Shown piece by piece: positions 43,540 to 50,538 of a DNA stretch of 64,000 nucleotides; position 1 is the first letter of the stretch; each line of letters opens with the position of its first letter. Origin of the DNA: Thermosporothrix hazakensis (lineage in GTDB: Bacteria; Chloroflexota; Ktedonobacteria; Ktedonobacterales; Ktedonobacteraceae); contig NZ_QKUF01000001.1 of the NCBI RefSeq assembly GCF_003253565.1, forward strand, positions 763,867 through 827,866, written 5' to 3'. The position numbers and the translations under genes are program-made. The notes beneath the pieces were generated by a model. It had not been told where the DNA came from. It did not search any database and was given only the letters and a program-made list of their open reading frames with translations.

Positions 43540-44715
43540 CTACAGGAAGCGCTCGCGCCAGTCCTCGGTTGCATATATAATCCGGCCACGACAGATAGTT
43601 GCTTGCAGGGTCAATGAGGAATCAAAAAGCAGCAGGTCCGCGTCATAGCCCGTCTTGAGCAGACCTTTGCGGGAATCCACATGAATCGATTGCGCCGGGT
43701 TCAGGGTCATCATCGTGATAGCCTCCTGGAGATTGACACCGGTCAGTTCAAGCACATTATGCAACCCCTTATCCAACGTCAGGATACTCCCGGCAAGGGT
43801 GCCATCCTTAAAACGGGCAGCGCCACACATAGCATAGACGGTCTGACCAGCAAATTCAAATACAGCATCGGGAATACCAGCGCCAGCCTGAGCGTCGGTG
43901 ACGATAATCGTGCGGTCCGGACCGAGCAGCTTCACCAGTACACGCATCATGGCCGGGTCCACATGATAGCCATCAGGAATCAGTTCGCCCTTCACATGTT
44001 TCGGCGCTTCAAATAGAGCGGGCAGCGGGCCAGGCTCGCGGTGTAGCATCGGACGCATCGCATTGAAGCAGTGGGTTACATGGGTGATACCCTGCGCGAA
44101 AGCATCCTTCGCCTGCTGGTAGTCAGCCTCGGTATGCCCCATACTGACCGTAACCTGTGCCTCCACCAGTTGCTTGATCATCTCGGGCGCACCGGGCAGC
44201 TCTGGCGCCAGCGTGACCAGCCGTAGATGACCGTTCGTCACGCGTAGCACCTCTTCTGTTTCCTCTGGATCAGGAATACGCAGCCACTCAGGCGGATGAG
44301 CCCCACGCTTCTTGACATTGATATACGGGCCCTCAAGATGGATACCGAGCGGTTCTGCTCCGTCCTGCTGGTGCTCAATTGCTTGAACGGCGGTCTCCAT
44401 TTGAGCGACAGGGACACAATTTGGCGTCCCGACAACCGCGACCAGATAGGAAGTCACACCGGTTGACGCAACCCAGCGCGAGTAAGCATAAATCTGCTCA
44501 ACCTTAGTTGTATGGAGCTCGAAGCCGCCACCCCCATGTGTATGGACATCAATAAAGCCGGGAGTCACAATCATCCCTGATACATCTATGACCTTCCCGG
44601 CTACAGTCAAAGTTGCTCCCACGCTCTGGATCTTCTCACCATCAACAATAATGTCTCCTGCGGGAAGATCGGTTGAAGCATCGACAAGGCGCGCACCTCG
44701 TAATGTGAAACCCAT
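43540..44715 (-). CDS. nagA: N-acetylglucosamine-6-phosphate deacetylase
   Basis: A 391-residue amidohydrolase that turns GlcNAc-6-P into GlcN-6-P and acetate. Metal and substrate motifs are in place: PGFIDVHTHGGGGFELH, HLEGPYINVKKRGAHPPEWL, VSMGHTEADYQQAKDAF, THCFNAMRPMLHREPG and the catalytic Asp in IIVTDAQAGAG. The C-terminal NPAQSIHVDSRKGLLKTGYD is the family ending. ATG 44715 has AAAGGAG eight bases upstream; the in-frame GTG nine codons earlier would overlap that site. It is transcribed away from the gntR gene across an operator that covers its presumed -10. Confidence 0.96.
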   Translation of the reverse strand: MGFTLRGARLVDASTDLPAGDIIVDGEKIQSVGATLTVAGKVIDVSGMIVTPGFIDVHTHGGGGFELHTTKVEQIYAYSRWVASTGVTSYLVAVVGTPNCVPVAQMETAVQAIEHQQDGAEPLGIHLEGPYINVKKRGAHPPEWLRIPDPEETEEVLRVTNGHLRLVTLAPELPGAPEMIKQLVEAQVTVSMGHTEADYQQAKDAFAQGITHVTHCFNAMRPMLHREPGPLPALFEAPKHVKGELIPDGYHVDPAMMRVLVKLLGPDRTIIVTDAQAGAGIPDAVFEFAGQTVYAMCGAARFKDGTLAGSILTLDKGLHNVLELTGVNLQEAITMMTLNPAQSIHVDSRKGLLKTGYDADLLLFDSSLTLQATICRGRIIYATEDWRERFL

Positions 44716-44834
44716 GAGTTTTTCTCCTTTGAATTTTTTCACTCCGGTTTGTTTCTGTTCGTCACTAGCTCTTGAGTGTTCATGGAAATAGCACGTATTA
44801 CCAACGTTCTCTATCGTACCCCGTCTTGCGTCTC

Positions 44835-44906
44835 TTGACGAGTGTTCAAAATTATGAGATTATTCAAGGAGAAGGTGGTATATACAATTATACCAATTAT
44901 ATCACC
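44835..44906. promoter_or_regulatory. nagA/gntR divergent promoters with TGGTATA operator
   Basis: TGGTATA-N6-TATACCA (44876-44895) is a perfect inverted repeat within a wider imperfect one, GGTGGTATA to TATATCACC (44874-44906). The rightward gntR promoter is TTGACG (44835-44840), 17 bp, GATTAT (44858-44863), putting the operator at about +6 and beyond. The leftward nagA -10 would be TATAAT with extended TGG (44887-44895), inside the operator. One protein could thus repress both, giving autoregulation. Confidence 0.7.
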
Positions 44907-45077
44907 TTGATACTTTTACCTCTCATTGTAGCAGGCAGGCATAGGTACAAAATCACACTCTATGGCGCAAGCTGAGAAGAGAGTTCAGGCCGGGCTGATG
45001 AGCGCATCAGACAAGCTCGGGAGCTTGTATTCCGGGCATATCTCTCCGACAGGTGAAAAGATAGGACAAGCTTTTGT

Positions 45078-45827
45078 ATGAGTTCTCTTTTTAAAAAAGG
45101 TCCCCTCCCCCGCTATTATCAACTCAAAGAGATTATGCGGGAGAAAATAGAAGCCGGGGAATGGAAACCCGGGGACCTGATCCCCTCAGAACGCGAGCTC
45201 TGCGAACAGTACGGCATCAGCCGCATGACAGCGAGGCAGGCCATCACAGAACTTGTCAATGAAGGGCTCTTCTTCCGTGAGCAAGGGAGAGGCACGTTTG
45301 TCAGTCATCAGAAGATCACACAGCAACTCATACGACTGACCAGCTTTACTGAAGATATCAAAGCGCGAGGACAGCAGCCAGGCACACGGGTCTTACTGGC
45401 ACAGATGTGCACTCCAGACGAAGCGGCAATTACGCGGTTGCGTATCAAAGCCAATCAACCAGTATTTCACCTGCGCCGCTTGCGTCTCGCCAATGATGAG
45501 CCCCTCGCCCTGGAAAGCTCACACCTCAGTTTTATGGGTTGTGAGCGGCTGCTTGAAGAAGATCTGGGGCAATCGCTCTATGCGCTGCTCGAAAAAAAAT
45601 ATGGGCTTCCCCTCGTCGAGGCGGAGCAAGAACTTGAAGCCGGTATTGCCACGACTGAAGAGGCACAATACCTCAAGATACCGATCGGGAGCCCTGTCCT
45701 TTATATCCGCCGCACGACCTACACCGAGCGCAATATCCCTGTTGAATTTGCATCCTCGGTCTACTGCGGCCATAAGTACACCTTTTATGTCAATCTCAAG
45801 CGAGACCAGTTGCTGAGCAATCCATAG
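45078..45827 (+). CDS. GntR-family regulator, HutC/UTRA type (NagR/DasR-like)
   Basis: A 249-residue regulator. The N-terminal winged helix reads PLPRYYQLKEIMREKIEAGE, then PSERELCEQYGISRMTARQA and EQGRGTFVSH, the classical GntR DNA-binding domain. The C-terminal UTRA domain (about 80-245) has FTEDIKARGQQPGTRVL, RRLRLANDEPLALESSHL and a final ASSVYCGHKYTFYVNL, as in NagR and DasR, which sense GlcN-6-P or GlcNAc-6-P. It is the first gene before the GlcNAc kinase and NagZ genes and is divergent from nagA. It is the obvious candidate to bind the dre-like sites in this island. The effector is inferred from family and context. Confidence 0.92.
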   Translation: MSSLFKKGPLPRYYQLKEIMREKIEAGEWKPGDLIPSERELCEQYGISRMTARQAITELVNEGLFFREQGRGTFVSHQKITQQLIRLTSFTEDIKARGQQPGTRVLLAQMCTPDEAAITRLRIKANQPVFHLRRLRLANDEPLALESSHLSFMGCERLLEEDLGQSLYALLEKKYGLPLVEAEQELEAGIATTEEAQYLKIPIGSPVLYIRRTTYTERNIPVEFASSVYCGHKYTFYVNLKRDQLLSNP

Positions 45828-45933
45828 CATTCCTGTACCAGGACCATTATTTCGGCAAAAACCATAGCCAGTGAGACGCGCTATACGATATCCTGTAAAG
45901 AAATCTACTCTTTTTGGAGGCAGAGCAAAACAT

Positions 45934-46890
45934 ATGGCAACACCGAACCCCTCTCCCACTTCCCTCTATCTGGGTGTCGATGGTGGAGGCACCAAGACAC
46001 TGGCCGTTATCGTGAATGGACAGGGGGAAGAACTGGCGCGTGGACAAGCTGGCAGCTCTAATATTGCAGCACTGGGCCTTGAAACAGCTACCCGAAATAT
46101 CTTTCTCGCTGTCGAACAGGCAAAGGCCCTGCTTCAAATTCCTGACCCTATCACCATCAAGAAAGCCTGGCTTGGACTGGCCGGCTTTGAACGAAAGCGC
46201 GGCGACCACGAACGGGTTTTCCCTCTGGTCCAGTCGCTTGCTAACGATGTATTGATTACTAACGATTCGGAATTACTGCTGAGCGCACTTGATGGGGCTA
46301 TTGGAATCGCGCTTGTCGCAGGCACTGGCTCGATCGCGATGGGACGAGATCACAATGGCAAGGTCAGGCGTGCCGGTGGTTGGGGGCATGTGATGGGTGA
46401 TGAGGGCAGCGGCTTTGAGCTCGGTCGTCAGGCTCTCCACGCCGCTACACGTGCTGCCGACGGGCGAGGCCCGCAGACTCTTCTTCTCGACCTGATTCTG
46501 AGGTACTGGAAGCTCGATACGCCGGACGACATTATCTCATTTGTCTATCCGTTCAGCGAAAAGCATATTATTGCCGATCTCTCCCGCTGTGTCTTCGAGG
46601 CCGCGGAAGCAGGCGACACCGTTGCACAGCAGATTCTCGCTACCGCTGCCGCTGAGCTCGCTCTGGCAGTAGCGGCCCTGGGGCGACAACTGGACTTTCC
46701 AGAGAAACGCCTGCCCCTGGCGCTTGCGGGCAGTCTCCTTGTTCGACAGGAACATTTCCGCGAACAGATGCTGACCCACCTGCGCAAAGAATTTACCATC
46801 GGGCCGGTTGCCATTGTCAAGGAGCCCGGTGTGAGTGCAGCACGGGCAACCATTACGATGGGGCCGGCCAGCGATTGGAACGCACTCTAA
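45934..46890 (+). CDS. BadF/BcrA-type ATPase, predicted N-acetylglucosamine kinase
   Basis: A 318-residue kinase of the ASKHA fold. Phosphate-1 motif LGVDGGGTKTLAVIVNGQG, the LAGFERKRGD region, phosphate-2 ITNDSELLLSALDG with ALVAGTGSIAMG, and GGWGHVMGDEGSGFELGRQA are typical of the GlcNAc kinase branch. It should phosphorylate cytoplasmic GlcNAc released by NagZ, making the NagA substrate. ATG 45934 is preferred because the conserved fold starts soon after it, although GGAGG lies 13 bases upstream, a long spacing. A GTG at 45871 is in frame. It follows gntR by 106 bp and precedes nagZ by 33 bp. Confidence 0.85.
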   Translation: MATPNPSPTSLYLGVDGGGTKTLAVIVNGQGEELARGQAGSSNIAALGLETATRNIFLAVEQAKALLQIPDPITIKKAWLGLAGFERKRGDHERVFPLVQSLANDVLITNDSELLLSALDGAIGIALVAGTGSIAMGRDHNGKVRRAGGWGHVMGDEGSGFELGRQALHAATRAADGRGPQTLLLDLILRYWKLDTPDDIISFVYPFSEKHIIADLSRCVFEAAEAGDTVAQQILATAAAELALAVAALGRQLDFPEKRLPLALAGSLLVRQEHFREQMLTHLRKEFTIGPVAIVKEPGVSAARATITMGPASDWNAL

Positions 46891-46923
46891 CACTCTCGGA
46901 CTAGACGAAAGGAAACAGCCAAG

Positions 46924-48561
46924 ATGCATCCTGTCACGGCAAAGCTCGCCGCCGATATGTCCATCGACGAACAAATAGGGCAACTCTTTGTTGTAGGCTT
47001 TCATGGGACAACACCTTCACCCGATATTGTCGATCTGATCAAAAACCATCATGTTGGCAATATTATTCTGTTCTCACGGAATGTGCAGGATACCGCACAG
47101 GTGCGCGCCCTGACGTACGAGCTTCAGCGCATCGCACATGAGGCCGGACATCGCTATCCTCTACTCATTACCGTGGATCAAGAAAATGGAATGGTCCAGC
47201 GCCTGGGCAAAGGATCAACCGCCTTCCCTGGTAATATGGCTCTGGGAGCAACTGGGTCAATACAACTGGTACAGGACGTAGCCTATGCCTGCGGCCAGGA
47301 ACTCAAGGCTCTGGGCATTAACATGAATCTGGCTCCGGTTGTTGACATCAATAATAACCCGGCCAACCCGGTGATCGGGAACCGCTCCTTTAGTGAGGTG
47401 CCTCAGGATGTTGCCCGTATGGGAGTTGCTGCACTGGAGGGCTATGCCCGTGCAGGTGTCATCTCCTGTTTGAAACATTTCCCCGGACACGGTGATACCG
47501 CGGTCGACTCTCACCTGTCGCTTCCGGTGATCGCCCATTCGCTCGAACGTCTTGAACAGGTGGAGTTGGTGCCCTTCAAGGCAGGCATCGCAGCCGGAGC
47601 CGATAGCATCATGACAGCACACGTGTATTTCCCCACCCTGATCGAGGAAGAGGGCATTCCCGCAACGCTGTCCTCAACCATTATTCGCGGCTTGCTTCGA
47701 CAGCGGCTCGGCTATCAGGGCGTTGTCATTTCTGACTGTCTGGAAATGAACGCCATTTCAAAGACCTTCGGCTTCACGCGTGGAAGCGTGATGGCGCTGC
47801 AAGCAGGCATCGATCTGGTACTGATCTCACATGTGTACGAGCATCAGCTTGAAGGCCTGAACGCCATTCGGGAAGCGGTCGCCAAAGGAGTCATCTCAGA
47901 AGAAATAATTCAGGAGGCACTGGAACGTGTTCTTGAACTCAAGGCGCGGCGCCTCTCCTGGGAGGATACGCTTGCCAGGCAAACAAACACTATTGTGAAC
48001 AGCCCGGAGCATCAGGAACTCAGCACCCAAGCGTATGAGCGCTCAACAACCGTGATCAAAGATGAAGCGGGGCTGCTTCCACTGCGCCTGCAACCGGAAC
48101 AACGTGTCCTGCTCGTGTATCCACAGAAGGATATCTGGACCAAAGCGACCGACCAGTATCATCAATTCGAGGTGCTGGCACATGCCATACGCGAGCGGCA
48201 TCCGCAGGTGACAGCCCACGCCTATAAGCCGGTTGAGAATGAAGCCACACCCACAGAACTGCTTCAGGCAGCGAACGAGGCAGATCTGATTATCGCCGTC
48301 ACCGTCAATGCCAACATCGATCGGGCTCAGGCACAGGTACTCAAAGATCTACAGCGCACCGGTCGCCCCTTGATCGGCATCGCGGGCTACAATCCGTATG
48401 ACCTGCTGGCCTTCCCTGAGCTGACCACTTATCTGGTCACTTATGAGTATACCGCGCCTGCCTTAACAGCGGCGGCTCGTGTTCTCTTCGGAGAGATCTC
48501 CGCTCAGGGTCATCTGCCGGTCAGCCTGCCCGGCCTCTATGAGCACGGACACCATCTCTAG
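46924..48561 (+). CDS. nagZ: GH3 beta-N-acetylglucosaminidase, NagZ-like
   Basis: A 545-residue glycoside hydrolase family 3 enzyme with no signal peptide, so cytoplasmic. The catalytic TIM barrel shows IGQLFVVGFHGTTPSPDI, VDQENGMVQRL, the NagZ signature CLKHFPGHGDTAVDSHLSLP with its His/Asp acid-base dyad, and nucleophile Asp in GVVISDCLEMNAI. About 190 further residues form the second alpha/beta domain found in the longer Gram-positive-type NagZ. It would cleave GlcNAc from imported chito-oligomers or from muropeptide fragments. GAAAGGA lies about ten bases before the ATG. It ends the gntR-kinase-nagZ run. Confidence 0.93.
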   Translation: MHPVTAKLAADMSIDEQIGQLFVVGFHGTTPSPDIVDLIKNHHVGNIILFSRNVQDTAQVRALTYELQRIAHEAGHRYPLLITVDQENGMVQRLGKGSTAFPGNMALGATGSIQLVQDVAYACGQELKALGINMNLAPVVDINNNPANPVIGNRSFSEVPQDVARMGVAALEGYARAGVISCLKHFPGHGDTAVDSHLSLPVIAHSLERLEQVELVPFKAGIAAGADSIMTAHVYFPTLIEEEGIPATLSSTIIRGLLRQRLGYQGVVISDCLEMNAISKTFGFTRGSVMALQAGIDLVLISHVYEHQLEGLNAIREAVAKGVISEEIIQEALERVLELKARRLSWEDTLARQTNTIVNSPEHQELSTQAYERSTTVIKDEAGLLPLRLQPEQRVLLVYPQKDIWTKATDQYHQFEVLAHAIRERHPQVTAHAYKPVENEATPTELLQAANEADLIIAVTVNANIDRAQAQVLKDLQRTGRPLIGIAGYNPYDLLAFPELTTYLVTYEYTAPALTAAARVLFGEISAQGHLPVSLPGLYEHGHHL

Positions 48562-48570
48562 AAACCTGCG

Positions 48571-48603
48571 CAGGGAAGAGAGAAACAGTCTCTCTCTTCC
48601 CTG
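48571..48603. terminator. Hairpin between convergent nagZ and SIS gene
   Basis: CAGGGAAGAGAGA (48571-48583) pairs perfectly with TCTCTCTTCCCTG (48591-48603) across a 7-nt loop. There is no T-run, but the 13-bp stem sits exactly between two converging stops. Confidence 0.65.
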
Positions 48604-48610
48604 ACACCTG

Positions 48611-49372
48611 TTATACGGGGCGAATGCGTCCCTCATAGCGCCTGACAATTTCCAGATTTCGTTCTATCCCTCCCGGAACATTTGCCGAGATATAGACCGG
48701 TACCTCTTCACCTCGTTCCAGTAACAGACCGATTGTTTCCGCCGTTATCATCTGAGCAATCAATACCCCGGTGATCGAAGAGACCGCACAGGCAGTTCCA
48801 CCACCAGGCAGCTCCAGCAGAGCATCACCGAACGGACCATGATTATCAATCACCACATCGGCAAATTCATAGAGCTTCTTGCCAGAGGGGTGACGCGAGG
48901 ACACACGCTGTGTGTGCTGCATCGAGGTTACGACAACCAGAGGATATCCTTTTTCTTTCACCTGCCGGGCCACTTCCACCATCGCAACATTCACGCCTGA
49001 ATTCGAACAGAAAATAAATGCGTCATGTGGCTCAATGCGATAGCAGGAAAGAAGCTGCTTTCCCGCTTCAGGATCGCGTTCAATGTCCGGATGCACCACG
49101 ACTTCGTGTGGCCAACCCGCTTTCAATGCCAGGTCCTCCAGATCCATCCGGTTGACCGGGACAAGACCTCCGGCCCGGCCAGCAAGTTCCATCGCAAACG
49201 CTCGTGAATGACCGGTGCCATACGCATGAATCACGCCACCCTGTGTGATGCTACTGGCAAAGATTTCAGCCGCTCGTGCAATGACGTCCTTCTGACTTTG
49301 AAGAACCCGCTCAACTATGACCGAAGCCTGATTCCAGAAAAGGTCCATACCGAAACGTTGCTGATCGCTCAT
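48611..49372 (-). CDS. SIS-domain sugar-phosphate protein (UPF0309-like)
   Basis: A 253-residue single-SIS protein of the group often annotated as sugar isomerase domain-containing or UPF0309. SIS motifs are GGVIHAYGTGHSRAFAMELA with the glycine-Ser phosphate-binding loop, AFIFCSNSGVNVAMVEVARQ, and a C-terminal SSITGVLIAQMITAETIGLL. It resembles the fold of MurQ but is not a clear MurQ. AAGGA lies eight bases before the ATG. It is convergent with nagZ at the edge of the GlcNAc island. A role in handling an amino-sugar phosphate is inferred. Confidence 0.8.
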   Translation of the reverse strand: MSDQQRFGMDLFWNQASVIVERVLQSQKDVIARAAEIFASSITQGGVIHAYGTGHSRAFAMELAGRAGGLVPVNRMDLEDLALKAGWPHEVVVHPDIERDPEAGKQLLSCYRIEPHDAFIFCSNSGVNVAMVEVARQVKEKGYPLVVVTSMQHTQRVSSRHPSGKKLYEFADVVIDNHGPFGDALLELPGGGTACAVSSITGVLIAQMITAETIGLLLERGEEVPVYISANVPGGIERNLEIVRRYEGRIRPV

Positions 49373-49445
49373 TTTACAATCCTTCTACTGCTAAAGCAGA
49401 AATATACGGTCTGAACTCTCCATCTCATCCCCCGCCTCACAGCTA

Positions 49446-49465
49446 TGTCAAGGCATACACCACTA
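49446..49465 (-). promoter_or_regulatory. Weak dre-like site beside a TTGACA box
   Basis: On the minus strand TAGTGGTGTATGCCTTGACA resembles the operator plus -35 of the chitinase promoter, with a two-base shorter middle. It is about 75 bp before the SIS gene start. No good -10 follows at 17 bp, so the call is tentative. Confidence 0.35.
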
Positions 49466-49590
49466 TCTCCTTGCTCCGAACGAGTTCCTTCTTCGGTATC
49501 GCGAAAAAGAAGGTGTTCGCTCTGCAAAATGTACCTTCAACGCCATGATATGTCAATTCTCTGTAAGTCAGGCAGCGCTTCTCTTCTCAA

Positions 49591-50445
49591 TCAAGAAGAA
49601 CGATATAAACGAGAGATGATCCCCTCATACTCGGTCAGGAGCCGCTCAAACTCACGAAGCAAGCGAGCAATCTTATTCATCTGTATAATCATCTCGTCCC
49701 GCTTGTGAAACTCCTTGCTCAGACTCTCCTTGAGGAACTCAAGAAAGGCGATCGACTCATTGACGTGAAGCTGAAGCGAGCCATTGCGATTCTTGAGCAG
49801 GAGGTGTTTTTCATAGACTCGAAACAGGGGAGCATACGGTTTTTGTAGAGCCTGCGTGGAGGTATCGGCAGCGAACGGCAGTGATGATAGTTCCTCGGTG
49901 TCGATTTGAGAGCTGCTGTGCTGTAACACTGCCGCAAGCGCTCGAATAAACTCCAGGAAGATATAGTAGAGATCCGCGAGAAAACCACGTACCCGATGTA
50001 GTGCATCTTCAATAGAGAGTGCTCCTGTATAGATCTCATGACTATTTCCATAATTTTCGACATTTCCATAGTTTTCTATGATTTTTTGCACCTCATCGAT
50101 GGTGGTCATTGATTCATTAAAGCGTCCGACAAAAGAGCCCATCACGCCGCCGCGTTCCATCCCCAGATAGGTTTGATAGACCTTGTAGAGATCCGCCAGC
50201 GTGCGCTGATCGACACGTTGTTCGCCCTCGCTCTCCTTCCCCCGTACTGATCTGGCCTCCTGTTGCGTGGCAAACGCTTCATCCAGATCACTGAGAAATT
50301 GCAGCGTTTTTTCCAGATCACCGATCAACTCACGTTTCTGCGTCTCTTCCAGTGCCGCTTTATATTTCACCAGACTTAAACAGGCCAGAACCGTTGTGAC
50401 CGCATGCTCAAGTGGCGACACCTGAAAGGATTCATTCTCACCCAT
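49591..50445 (-). CDS. Hypothetical helical protein
   Basis: A 284-residue protein that looks almost wholly alpha-helical and soluble, without a recognised domain. It contains long amphipathic stretches such as LIGDLEKTLQFLSDLDEAFA and a C-terminal coiled-coil-like end, IARLLREFERLLTEYEGIIS. A small direct repeat ENYGNVENYGN occurs near residue 130. The start is taken as ATG 50445, where a GGGGAAGGG sequence lies about ten bases upstream; TTG 50466 is also in frame. It lies 94 bp downstream of the large Ig-repeat protein on the same strand and may be its partner. Confidence 0.65.
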   Translation of the reverse strand: MGENESFQVSPLEHAVTTVLACLSLVKYKAALEETQKRELIGDLEKTLQFLSDLDEAFATQQEARSVRGKESEGEQRVDQRTLADLYKVYQTYLGMERGGVMGSFVGRFNESMTTIDEVQKIIENYGNVENYGNSHEIYTGALSIEDALHRVRGFLADLYYIFLEFIRALAAVLQHSSSQIDTEELSSLPFAADTSTQALQKPYAPLFRVYEKHLLLKNRNGSLQLHVNESIAFLEFLKESLSKEFHKRDEMIIQMNKIARLLREFERLLTEYEGIISRLYRSS

Positions 50446-50538
50446 AACGAAAGTGCCCTTCCCCAATCACAACATCTACCGCCGCTCACGTCGGGCCCGA
50501 TGTCGGGAGCATCCCCAAACACCAGACCCGGCGCCGCC

